DNA of 13,079 nucleotides from Actinomycetes bacterium (GTDB taxonomy: Bacteria > Actinomycetota > Acidimicrobiia > Acidimicrobiales > RAAP-2). This document shows positions 1-6,178 of the stretch, piece by piece. The position numbers were made by a program, and so were the translations under genes. The notes beneath the pieces were generated by a model that was given only the letters and a program-made list of their open reading frames with translations, had not been told where the DNA came from and did no database searches. The stretch's first letter is position 1. The number at the start of each line of letters is the position of its first letter. The DNA lies in contig JAJYWG010000116.1 of the NCBI GenBank assembly GCA_021791615.1, forward strand, positions 1 through 13,079. Reading direction: 5' to 3'.

Positions 1-1
1 G

Positions 2-481
2 GTGTCCGAACCGCCAGCATCGGGGGGAGCCCCTCCCGATTGGTGGACCATCGAGGCCTACACCGTCCAGGGAGAGTGGGGAATTTCAGTGATCGAGAGT
101 GGGGAGTCCTACGTGATCCTCAACAGCGCCGATTCCCGGCGTGTCGCGCGCCGCCTCAGCGCTGCGGGCAGACGAGCCGCCAGCCGGATACGAGAGCAGC
201 GCCGCGCGATCCTCGAGGCCCTGGCGGTGCCCTGGTGGACTGTCTCGATGCCACGCCACCTTGATCTTGATTGCAGGCCGCTTGCTCGTCGCCATCATGT
301 GAGACCCCGGCACTTCCCGATGGACCTGCCGGCTCTTCGACCTGGATGGGTGCGACGCTTGGAGGGTCTCGGCTCTTTCGAGAAAGACCAGCGTGTCCGG
401 ATCTTTCTCCTCAACTCCGGGTCTTCGGTGCAGCCCGACCCCGAGTCGAAAAGACGCTATGCCCGGCCGGGCCGACTGTGA
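2..481 (+). CDS. Uncertain hypothetical protein, possibly 5'-truncated by the window
   Basis: An open frame of 159 codons starts with GTG at base 2, so the true start may lie outside the window. I recognise no family. The first half, about residues 13-70, has a protein-like character: a Trp/Tyr-rich start (DWWTIEAYTVQGEWG), then an Arg/Ala-rich stretch (residues 46-68) that would form an amphipathic helix. The second half is Arg/Pro-rich, looks less convincing and could be read-through past a lost stop. Its last 25 bases overlap the 3' end of the convergent metallo-hydrolase gene. There is no visible ribosome binding site because the window starts here. A short real protein with a spurious tail is as likely as the full frame. 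Confidence 0.4.
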   Translation: MSEPPASGGAPPDWWTIEAYTVQGEWGISVIESGESYVILNSADSRRVARRLSAAGRRAASRIREQRRAILEALAVPWWTVSMPRHLDLDCRPLARRHHVRPRHFPMDLPALRPGWVRRLEGLGSFEKDQRVRIFLLNSGSSVQPDPESKRRYARPGRL

Positions 482-1443
482 GGGGCGTCGTTCAAGATCG
501 CCCTTGTGGTGACACGAGGAAACGCTCTGTGCAGAAGCCCCCGGGACAGAAGGCTCAGCTGATCGCGGCGGCGCGGTTCGTTGTAGATGATGAAATCGTC
601 AAAGGTGTTGCGTCCTCTGCGGTTGGCGACCGAGTGAGCCGCCTCGCGGACGTCGAGCAACTGGGACACCGCCATCTGGAGCGCTCGCTCCTGAGGCTGG
701 TACGTCGCCCCGAGCGGGTAGTCCATGCCGGGCGTGCTCGTCATCTCGACGTGACAACCGAAGACATGGGTGACCGCCCGGCTGCTGGCGAATGTGACGA
801 TCCGGTCGAGACTGTCGAGGAACGCGGGGTAGTCGAAGGCGTACAGGCGCCCAGGGAGGACGGTGTCCCCAGTGAGCAGGAACCCGCTCCAGGGGTCGTA
901 GACGGTGATGGAGGCGGGATGGTGCCCCGGGGTGCCGGTGATCTCGAGCAGACGGCCCCCAAGGTCGAGCGTCGCGATTTGCTCCGGCCAAGCCGTGAAC
1001 CCGAAGTACCGCTGGACGGAGTCCAGCTCCCTGCCGACAACAGTGGTCGCGGCCCGGCCCGCGAACTGCCCGTCGGCGGCGACGTGGTCGTTGTGCCCGT
1101 GGCTGTGGGCGACGATGAGCTCGTAATCGGCTCGTGGGTGGTCGGTCAGCCATGCAGCGATGAGCTCGTCGACGGTGGCCCGCAACGGGAAGGAGGCTGG
1201 ATCGCCAGTCGCGCCGGTGTCGAACAACACTGCCCGCTCGTTCCCAAAGAGCAGGTACATGAACGGCGCCTCGAAGGACACGCACTTGCTTTGGCGCAGG
1301 ATGACGGTGTGCGGGTCGACCCAATGGACTTGGATGGGGGGCTCGCTCGACCGGCCCCTCGTGGGGACTCCGTGGTTCCAACGGACGTCCAGGAGCAGCT
1401 GGGACGCGCTGGAGGATCCGAACGGCACCCAGGTGTCACCCAT
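457..1443 (-). CDS. Metallo-beta-lactamase-fold hydrolase
   Basis: A 328-residue protein of the metallo-beta-lactamase superfamily, predicted cytoplasmic hydrolase with a dinuclear metal site. The HxHxDH signature is seen as HSHGHNDH at residues 113-120 (ligands H115, H117, D119, H120). Further ligands are likely in TPGHHPAS (H174), TGDT (D193) and GCHVE (H231), in family order and spacing. No signal peptide is visible. The segment after about residue 240 is longer than in the minimal fold and may form a substrate lid or dimer arm. The ATG at 1443 overlaps the last 8 bases of the ArsR-type gene upstream, so the two are co-transcribed and probably translationally coupled. The substrate cannot be read from the sequence; glyoxalase II-like thioesterase, lactonase or other esterase activity are all possible. 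Confidence 0.9.
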   Translation of the reverse strand: MGDTWVPFGSSSASQLLLDVRWNHGVPTRGRSSEPPIQVHWVDPHTVILRQSKCVSFEAPFMYLLFGNERAVLFDTGATGDPASFPLRATVDELIAAWLTDHPRADYELIVAHSHGHNDHVAADGQFAGRAATTVVGRELDSVQRYFGFTAWPEQIATLDLGGRLLEITGTPGHHPASITVYDPWSGFLLTGDTVLPGRLYAFDYPAFLDSLDRIVTFASSRAVTHVFGCHVEMTSTPGMDYPLGATYQPQERALQMAVSQLLDVREAAHSVANRRGRNTFDDFIIYNEPRRRDQLSLLSRGLLHRAFPRVTTRAILNDAPHSRPGRA

Positions 1444-2017
1444 GATCTGTGTCCTCTCTGAGATCCGTGGCGCCCCAGACGAGCGGCGTCATCGCCGTGA
1501 AGCAACGGACGTAGCGCTGCTCGGGCCCCATTGCGCGGTGTTGCGCCGCGTCCGCATACGGCGCGAGGAGCTCCAGCCACTTCTCCTTGAGAGTCGCCGC
1601 CTCATCTGGAGACAAGACAACCACCGCTGAGACGATGCCCGCCTTGTGCTCCCACTCCGCACTCGCTCCCTCGGGTCGCTGCGAATAGTCGAGGACCGCC
1701 TGCATCTCGCGCTCGACCACCAGACGTTCAAGGTGCTGGCGAAGCGTCGCATCCCTTGCGGATCCCGTCTTTACCGACAAGCGTCGGTCGGTCACGCGCC
1801 AGCGCCTCTCGCGCCGATCGCCACTGGTCCCGGCCTCTTCCACAAAGTCGTACTTGGCGAGCTGTCGCAGATGGAACGAGCAACTCGCCTGGGAGACGCC
1901 GAGCACCCGGCCGCACTGCGCCGCGGTTGACGGACCTGCGGCACCCAGCACCTGGAGGAGATCGAGGCGCAACGGATGAGCGAGCGCACGGATCGCCACC
2001 GGGTCGCTGATCTCCAT
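1436..2017 (-). CDS. ArsR-family (winged-helix) transcriptional regulator
   Basis: A 193-residue DNA-binding protein. Residues 5-80 form an ArsR/HTH_20-type winged helix: PVAIRALAHPLRLDLLQVLG, then the recognition helix region VSQASCSFHLRQLAKYDFVE (41-60) and a basic wing around residues 67-78. The remaining 110 residues are longer than in minimal metal-sensing ArsR proteins and could be an effector or dimerisation domain. Cys35 and Cys46 are present, but no clear CxC metal motif is seen, so metal sensing is not supported. The ATG at 2017 lies 7 nt behind a -10 hexamer, with no leader and no ribosome binding site, as in leaderless actinobacterial mRNAs. It leads an operon with the metallo-hydrolase, overlapping it by 8 bases, and probably represses its own promoter through the palindrome there. 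Confidence 0.87.
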   Translation of the reverse strand: MEISDPVAIRALAHPLRLDLLQVLGAAGPSTAAQCGRVLGVSQASCSFHLRQLAKYDFVEEAGTSGDRRERRWRVTDRRLSVKTGSARDATLRQHLERLVVEREMQAVLDYSQRPEGASAEWEHKAGIVSAVVVLSPDEAATLKEKWLELLAPYADAAQHRAMGPEQRYVRCFTAMTPLVWGATDLREDTDHG

Positions 2018-2053
2018 ATGTCAAAGAATACTTTGGGAACTGCAGAACTGCAA
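2018..2053 (-). promoter_or_regulatory. Promoter and putative operator of the ArsR-hydrolase operon
   Basis: Read on the minus strand: -35 TTGCAG (2053-2048), a 17-bp spacer, -10 TATTCT (2030-2025), then 7 nt to the ATG at 2017. This predicts a leaderless transcript. A palindrome CAAAG-AATA-CTTTG (2022-2035) covers the -10 hexamer, which is where a repressor of the ArsR type would block polymerase. The spacer and -35 region also hold the direct repeat TGCAGTTC TGCAGTTC. That the adjacent ArsR protein binds here is inference. Confidence 0.65.
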
Positions 2054-2212
2054 GTGTCGTCGCGAGCTGAGATCGCGAGCGAGATCGCGCTGAGTGAGCT
2101 GCGGAACGGCGCATTGAGGTGCTCCGTCGAGCCCGGGGCCGGCGAGACGGTCACCGTGACGGTTGCCGGTCGTCCCGTCGCAGCTCTCCGGCCGGTACAA
2201 GGCCGCCGCTGA
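2054..2212 (+). pseudogene. Phd/YefM-type antitoxin with two compensating frameshifts
   Basis: The C-terminal half is a typical prevent-host-death antitoxin: SELRN ... GAGETVTVTVAGRPVAALRPV. Between them (2108-2134) the current frame gives the atypical GALRCSVEP. The +2 frame of the same bases gives RIEVLRRA, which matches the usual EVLRRVEAGE helix. One missing G near 2108-2110 and one extra C in the CCC run near 2132-2134 would explain this, so nine residues are scrambled although the frame is restored. The GTG at 2054 is a plausible start; an ATG at 2018 lies inside the ArsR operator and is less likely. The toxin partner normally found downstream (VapC, YoeB or Doc type) is not visible in 2213-2358. 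A 12-bp period duplication (GAGATCGCG at 2069 and 2081) adds an EIAS repeat. Decay or sequencing error could both produce this. Confidence 0.6.
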
Positions 2213-2358
2213 GTGAGCAGCGGCATGCTTGGCAGCAGCTGGCTCGGGGAGGCCCGGAGGGCCTGTAGGTACCGAGAACCTGTGGGTGCTCGAGGAACAC
2301 CTTCCGCTGGCGCGCTCTGCTGCGTAGCGGATTGTAGTAGTATGTAGGTGTAGTACGA

Positions 2359-2652
2359 GTGGACTGGCGCAAGCGGGCCGACTACGTCCGCGCACGCCAT
2401 GGCGTCGACCCAAGGTGGGCCGACGAGGCGGTGAACGAGGACCATGCGGTCTGGCTCACGCCGGATCCGGCGAGCCGGAGCGGCCCGTCGGTGCGGGTGA
2501 TCGGCTATTCGGCGAGCGCCCGCGACATCCTCGTCGTCATCTTGGTCGCCGCCGATGTCGACGAGACGGAGCAACCTGCCGGGGAGTGGTGGGGCGCCAA
2601 CGCCTGGGTCGCAAGCCCACGGGATCGGCGGCTCTACGCAGAGGGGGACTGA
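2359..2652 (+). CDS. BrnT-like toxin of a type II toxin-antitoxin pair
   Basis: A 97-residue protein resembling the BrnT/RelE-fold ribonuclease toxins. It has the KHGV-like RARHGVDPRWADEAV at residues 11-25, a DPDPASRSG-type turn, a central strand RVIGYSASARDILVVILV (46-63), and the closing ANAWVASPRDRRLYAEG, which resembles the ISAR.A...ERR.YE ending of BrnT. The start is a GTG at 2359; no strong ribosome binding site is seen, and an AT-rich patch (2331-2356) just upstream is the likely promoter area. It ends one base into the start codon of the ribbon-helix-helix partner. Toxin-first order is typical of brnTA. The function as an mRNA interferase is inferred from family resemblance only; divergence from classical BrnT is clear, so another small toxin family remains possible. 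Confidence 0.65.
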   Translation: MDWRKRADYVRARHGVDPRWADEAVNEDHAVWLTPDPASRSGPSVRVIGYSASARDILVVILVAADVDETEQPAGEWWGANAWVASPRDRRLYAEGD

Positions 2653-3017
2653 TGAGCAAGAAGATCGACGACGTGCTGGCCGAAGAGGGGGCAGCGGCAG
2701 AGAACTACGACATCGAAGACACCGTGCCCGAGGGTGTCGCGGTCACGAGGCCCAACCTCGGCCGAGCCACCGTGGTGTCTGTCCGGTTGTCTGGTGACGA
2801 GCATGCCCGGTTGCAGCGGGCCGCCGAGAAGGCGAACCTGCCCGTCTCCACGCTGATCCGCATCTGGGCGCTCGATCGGCTTCGCGCCGAGGAGGAGGGG
2901 AGCCAGTCAAGCGTGGCGGAGCGCCTCCGTCGGCTCGAGCAGGCCGTGTTCCAGCGCTCCGCGTGGAGCGGGTCGACAACGAAGGTACCGCCGCACTCGT
3001 CGCCCGCGTCGCGGTAG
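2652..3017 (+). CDS. Ribbon-helix-helix antitoxin (BrnA/CopG-like)
   Basis: A 121-residue protein starting at the ATG 2652-2654, which shares one base with the toxin stop codon, behind the purine-rich ribosome binding site GAGGGGG (2641-2647). Residues 1-36 are acidic and probably disordered, fitting a toxin-neutralising segment. Residues 39-80 are a ribbon-helix-helix: strand ATVVSVRLS, helix DEHARLQRAAEKAN, then LPVSTLIRIWALDRLRAE. A short coiled-coil segment follows (88-100). In the better-known brnTA pairs the RHH part is also in the second gene. The last 20 residues (SAWSGSTT... to the end) are low-complexity and may be a replaced tail. Predicted role: binds the toxin encoded upstream and represses the operon. 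Confidence 0.72.
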   Translation: MSKKIDDVLAEEGAAAENYDIEDTVPEGVAVTRPNLGRATVVSVRLSGDEHARLQRAAEKANLPVSTLIRIWALDRLRAEEEGSQSSVAERLRRLEQAVFQRSAWSGSTTKVPPHSSPASR

Positions 3018-3080
3018 GTGAGCTCAGTGTCGTGGACCGCCACCGCTGTTCCCGGCCGCACGCCTGCAGGCGACGACCGC

Positions 3081-3122
3081 CGTTCTCCCGCTACTGCGGG
3101 GCGTTCTCCCGCTACTGCGGGG
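3081..3122. repeat. 21-bp tandem duplication at the 3' end of the DinB-like gene, each copy with a small hairpin
   Basis: Two identical 21-bp units lie at 3081-3101 and 3102-3122. Read on the minus strand each contains CCCGC-AGTA-GCGGG, a 5-bp stem with a 4-nt loop. The DinB-like stop codon TAG lies in the loop of the first unit read on that strand, and the second unit repeats it downstream. The hairpins could act as a weak transcript end between converging genes (this operon and the RHH antitoxin), but no T-run follows. Confidence 0.8.
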
Positions 3123-3654
3123 CGTCCTCGCCGACCAATCCGTCGATCGACTCGCGGATCAAGTCGGCATGTCCGGTGTGGCGGGCATACTCCTCGATCA
3201 GGTCTATGAGCATCCGGCGCAGGTTGGGTCTCTCGGCCCAGTCGGAGATCGCGAGCGGTTGGTCGAGGTCGCTCTTGGCGAGGGCCTCGTCGAGAGCTTC
3301 TTCCGAGCGTGCGACTGCATCGAGCCACAGTCTGCGCAGCCCCTCGGGGGAGTCCTCGACAGCTGAGGTCCACTCCCAGTCGTGGTTGCCCGCTGCGGGC
3401 GCCCACACGGCTGGGTAGTCGCCACCGAGGAGCTGATGGGTGAAGTAGTGGTCCTCGACGAGGGCGAGGTGCTTGATCAGCCCGGCGAGGGTCAGCCTGG
3501 ACGGCCCGAGGGTTCGGTGCATCGCGTCGGCGTCGAGGCCGCCGGTCTTCCAGGCGAAGGTGCGCCGGTTGCGGTCCAGCGCGCCGCGCAGAGCCTCGGT
3601 CTCGTCCGGGGCGGCGGGGAAAGGACGTGGCGAGCGTTCCTCAGGCGCGGTCAT
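3112..3654 (-). CDS. DinB-like (DUF664) four-helix-bundle protein
   Basis: A 180-residue protein starting at the ATG 3654, which overlaps the upstream acetyltransferase stop (ATGA). It has the DinB/YfiT-like fold pattern: helix 1 with TEALRGALDRNRRTFAWKTG (residues 19-38), then LAGLIKHLALVEDHYF with the first metal histidine H62, and the C-terminal EEYARHTGHADLIRESIDG with H159 and H162. These three histidines fit the usual metal-binding triad. Family members include thiol (mycothiol or bacillithiol)-dependent transferases; which reaction this one performs cannot be told. It is the last gene of a three-gene operon with an alpha/beta hydrolase and a GNAT protein. The last residues and stop codon lie in a tandemly duplicated sequence. 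Confidence 0.88.
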   Translation of the reverse strand: MTAPEERSPRPFPAAPDETEALRGALDRNRRTFAWKTGGLDADAMHRTLGPSRLTLAGLIKHLALVEDHYFTHQLLGGDYPAVWAPAAGNHDWEWTSAVEDSPEGLRRLWLDAVARSEEALDEALAKSDLDQPLAISDWAERPNLRRMLIDLIEEYARHTGHADLIRESIDGLVGEDAPQ

Positions 3655-4268
3655 GCCGCTGCGACCTCCTTGCTCACGATCCAGGCGTGCTTGCCGACCT
3701 GGCGTCCACGGATGAAGCCGTACTGCTCGAACAGCTCGACGGTCGCGCTGAAGAGGAACCTGCTCTGCGCGTCGCGCCCGGCTGCGGTCTCGGACGTGGC
3801 TTCGACCAGCCCACCTCCGGCGGCGGCAATCTGGGCCAGCGCACCCTCCAATGCGGCGCGAGCGATCCCTTGGCCGCGGTGGCGCTTGTCGACGAAGATG
3901 CAGGTGATCCGCCAACGCGCCCGCGGCGGCGGGTCCTTGCGGTACTCACGGGCGTGCTTCAAGTCGAGCTCGTCGGGGGTGCCGTACTGGCACCAGCCCT
4001 GCGCACGGTCTTCGGCGTCGAAGACCAGCGCGGCGTGGGCGCGACCGGCCCGGACGAGCTGTTCTTTCAAGCTGCGCGGGTCGCTGAGGCCGCGCTGGTA
4101 GCACGAGTGGAAGGCGATGCACCAGCATCCGCCGTAGATCCCGTTGTTGCGCTCGACCAGCTCCGCGAACGCCTCCCAGGTGGATGCGTCGAGGGACCGG
4201 ATCGTGCAGGACGAGGGACCCGACGCTTTCGTTGTCGGTCTGCGGTCAGTCATGCTGCGGTCAGTCAT
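3651..4268 (-). CDS. GNAT-family N-acetyltransferase
   Basis: A 205-residue protein with a GNAT acetyl-CoA site: the strand ARWRITCIFVDKRHRGQGIA (residues 117-136) holds the R/Q-x-x-G-x-G/A pyrophosphate loop as KRHRGQGIA, followed by helix RAALEGALAQIAA. The end, LFEQYGFIRGRQVGKHAWIVSKEV, is the usual YGF...W closing strand. The N-terminal part has NNGIYGGCWCIAFH (41-54), a Cys/Trp-rich patch seen in a GNAT subgroup I cannot name precisely. The substrate is unknown. Two starts are possible, ATG 4268 and ATG 4253, created by a 15-bp duplication; the first overlaps the hydrolase stop by 8 bases. It overlaps the DinB-like gene by 4 bases at its end. Confidence 0.88.
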   Translation of the reverse strand: MTDRSMTDRRPTTKASGPSSCTIRSLDASTWEAFAELVERNNGIYGGCWCIAFHSCYQRGLSDPRSLKEQLVRAGRAHAALVFDAEDRAQGWCQYGTPDELDLKHAREYRKDPPPRARWRITCIFVDKRHRGQGIARAALEGALAQIAAAGGGLVEATSETAAGRDAQSRFLFSATVELFEQYGFIRGRQVGKHAWIVSKEVAAA

Positions 4269-4269
4269 G
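4240..4269. repeat. 15-bp tandem duplication over the GNAT start codon
   Basis: CTGCGGTCAGTCATG occurs twice in a row (4240-4254 and 4255-4269). On the coding (minus) strand this duplicates the start codon and the first four codons, so the protein begins MTDRSMTDR. Both ATGs are in frame. The outer copy provides the overlap with the stop codon of the upstream hydrolase. Confidence 0.9.
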
Positions 4270-4944
4270 CGCGAGGCTCCCCAACAAGCCAGCGAGCGCG
4301 CTGGGCTGGCTGAACATCGGCCAGTGCCCGGACTCGATGTCCACGAAGCTGACGTCGTAGGCTTTGGACAGTTCGGGCAGCTCTCCGGTGTCGACCCACT
4401 CCTTGGCCTGGGCTGCGCTGAATTCGGGGCATACGACAACGACGGGGACGCGGTAGCGCCGGTCGTCTCGAAGGTGCACGACGGCGTGCGTCACCGCTTC
4501 GGGGACCGGGACCGTTGCTGTGGCGATCCGGCGCTTGGTCTCCTCGTCCAGATCAGCCGAGTCAGTGCCCTCGAAGGGCTCCCACCCAGGGAACCGGACG
4601 GCACCGTCGACAGGGTCGAACACATCGAAGTACGCGGTGCCATCAGCTGCGGGGAAGCCACCGATGAAAACGACCTTCGCGACCTTGTCCGGCCGGGCGT
4701 CGACAGCCATCCACGCAAGGCTGGCCGCGGCGGAGTGCCCGACCACCATGGACGGATCGGCTGCGGCGTCCACGGCGGCGACCACCGCTGCCAGCTGGTC
4801 ATCGAGGGAGGCGCTCGCCGAGCCGTCGCCTTGGCCCGGGAGCCACAGCGGCACGGGATGGTGGCCGAGTGAGGTGAGCGCCGACGCCACGTCGCTCCAG
4901 GCAGATCCGTCCAACCACATGCCGGCGACGAGAACGATCTCCAC
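4261..4944 (-). CDS. Alpha/beta-fold hydrolase
   Basis: A 227-residue single-domain alpha/beta hydrolase. The N-terminus MEIVLVAGMWLDGSAWSDVA is the first strand plus an oxyanion loop. The nucleophile elbow is VVGHSAAAS with S71. The catalytic histidine is H207 in SGHWPMFSQP. The acid is probably E174 in VVVCPEF, the position after strand 6, or a nearby Asp. No secretion signal. The GTG start (4944) is supported by AAGGGAG (minus strand, 4959-4953) nine bases upstream. It is the first gene of the operon hydrolase-GNAT-DinB, whose genes overlap by 8 and 4 bases, and is divergent from a WYL regulator 141 bp away. The substrate is unknown; small-ester or amide hydrolysis is the family default. 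Confidence 0.9.
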   Translation of the reverse strand: MEIVLVAGMWLDGSAWSDVASALTSLGHHPVPLWLPGQGDGSASASLDDQLAAVVAAVDAAADPSMVVGHSAAASLAWMAVDARPDKVAKVVFIGGFPAADGTAYFDVFDPVDGAVRFPGWEPFEGTDSADLDEETKRRIATATVPVPEAVTHAVVHLRDDRRYRVPVVVVCPEFSAAQAKEWVDTGELPELSKAYDVSFVDIESGHWPMFSQPSALAGLLGSLAHD

Positions 4945-5039
4945 GGTTCGTGCTCCCTTCGGTCGATGGAGTGATCCTTCGCAGACGCCGGCCGGTTGCG
5001 TCGAGCGGGCATACCGGCCGGGCTGCGGTTCACCATATG

Positions 5040-5085
5040 ACCGGTTCAGGACGATCCACTACCGGTTTGTAGGTACGATTTCAGG
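5040..5085 (+). promoter_or_regulatory. Putative promoter/operator of the WYL regulator
   Basis: A -10-like TACGAT (5074-5079) lies 6 nt before the GTG at 5086, which would make a leaderless mRNA. No good -35 is seen. The palindromic core ACCGGT occurs at 5040-5045 and 5061-5066 (both extend to ACCGGTT), 21 bp apart, i.e. two helical turns and on the same face of the DNA. They are candidate sites for the WYL protein acting on its own gene and on the divergent operon. Binding is inference. Confidence 0.4.
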
Positions 5086-6069
5086 GTGGCACCCGCGCCC
5101 AGCCCGACGGCTCGCGCCCTGCGGGCCATGGAGACCCTCTGGGCACGTCCCACCACGACCGCCGCCGAGCTCGCCGAGCGCCTGGGCGTCAGCGAGCGGG
5201 CAGCCCGGCGCTACGTCGAGATCCTGCGCGAGGCAGGGCTCGCGGTCGAGTCAGTACGCGGACCCTACGGTGGCTACCGCCTCGGCGCCGGCACCCGTCC
5301 CTACCCAGTTGTGTTCACCGAGACTGAGGCGTTGGGGCTGGTCATGGCCGTCCTCGGCGGGCACCCGGCTGCCGCCGGCGACGTCGAGGACCCGGTAGGC
5401 AGGGCGCTGGCCAAGGTGATCCGCGTGCTGCCCGATGCCGTCGGACGCCAAGCGGCCGCGTTGCGCGAGCACGCATCGGCGGCACCCGACCGACACGCTG
5501 CCCACCCCGATCCTGCTCTCACCGGTGCCATCGTCGCCGCGGTGGTGGCGCGCCAATGCCTCCTGGTCGGGTATCGCAGCGAGTCCGGCAACGAGTGGGA
5601 GGCCGAAGTCGACCCCTGGGCCGTCGTGGTCCGCCACGGGCGCTGGTATCTCCTGTGCCACTCACACCGAGCTGGCGCGGTTCGCACCTACCGCCTCGAT
5701 CGGGTCACCTCTGTGTCTCGCACCGGCCACCGCTTCACACCACCCGAGGGGCTGGACCCGGTGGCGACCCTGGAGGAGAGCCTCGGTACCGGATGGGAGT
5801 ATCCAGTACACGTCGTCTTCGACGCGCCGCTTGCCGAGGTGGCGCCTTGGATCCGCCCGACGATGGGCCAGCTCGCAGCAGTAGAAGACGGGTGCATCCT
5901 CACCGGCAGCACGAGCAATCCCGCCATGTACGCCCAGGAGTGGTTGGCAGCCGTCCCCTTCTCCTTTCGCGTCGAGGCGGGGCCCGAGCTTCGTGCCGCC
6001 ATGGCGGCCCTCGCAGCCCGCTGCGCAGCCGCCGTGCAAGGCAGTCCACGGCACGGACAACCAGGTTGA
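5086..6069 (+). CDS. HTH and WYL-domain transcriptional regulator (YafY type)
   Basis: A 327-residue regulator. Residues 8-66 are an HTH_11-type winged helix (ETLWARPTTTAAELAERLGV, then SERAARRYVEILREAGL, and the wing PYGGYRLGAG). The WYL domain covers about residues 145-212, with the name-giving W187-Y188-L189 in HGRWYLLCHS and the RTYRLDRV strand (200-207) that usually contacts a ligand or nucleic acid. The WYL C-terminal extension domain follows (about 235-320). Full family length, no interruption. The GTG start sits just behind a -10-like hexamer without a ribosome binding site, so a leaderless start is likely; no better in-frame start is seen. Its divergent neighbours (hydrolase, GNAT, DinB) are the most likely targets. 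The signal it senses is unknown. Confidence 0.9.
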   Translation: MAPAPSPTARALRAMETLWARPTTTAAELAERLGVSERAARRYVEILREAGLAVESVRGPYGGYRLGAGTRPYPVVFTETEALGLVMAVLGGHPAAAGDVEDPVGRALAKVIRVLPDAVGRQAAALREHASAAPDRHAAHPDPALTGAIVAAVVARQCLLVGYRSESGNEWEAEVDPWAVVVRHGRWYLLCHSHRAGAVRTYRLDRVTSVSRTGHRFTPPEGLDPVATLEESLGTGWEYPVHVVFDAPLAEVAPWIRPTMGQLAAVEDGCILTGSTSNPAMYAQEWLAAVPFSFRVEAGPELRAAMAALAARCAAAVQGSPRHGQPG

Positions 6070-6137
6070 CCGATCAGGGACCTCCCTGCAGACGACGGCA
6101 CCGGTGTCGTGACGGCTAGGCGTGGCCCATTTCATCC

Positions 6138-6168
6138 TTGACCTTCACACGGTGTGAGGGTCTAGGGA
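6138..6168 (+). promoter_or_regulatory. MerR-type promoter with 19-bp spacer and operator
   Basis: TTGACC (6138-6143) and TAGGGA (6163-6168) are separated by exactly 19 bp, the elongated spacer typical of promoters activated by MerR proteins. The spacer holds the perfect palindrome TCACAC-G-GTGTGA (6145-6157). It lies 10 bp before the start of a broken MerR-type gene, so it is probably the original autoregulated promoter. Confidence 0.7.
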
Positions 6169-6178
6169 TGGTGGTGTC

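Noticed and set aside
271..1461. Long plus-strand open frame opposite the metallo-hydrolase
   Set aside because: It is the antisense shadow of the MBL-fold gene; the product is Val/Arg/Gly-rich with no family features, while the minus strand carries all metal ligands.
1976..2053. N-terminal extension of the Phd-like antitoxin from 1976 or 2018
   Set aside because: It would overlap the ArsR start codon and its operator on the other strand, and the extra residues do not resemble an antitoxin start.
3081..3122. CRISPR repeat
   Set aside because: The 21-bp units are directly adjacent with no spacer between them and occur only twice.
3655..3915. N-terminal extension of the DinB-like protein upstream of 3654
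   Set aside because: This part is the acetyltransferase gene read in another frame; the ATGA overlap at 3651-3654 marks the true start.
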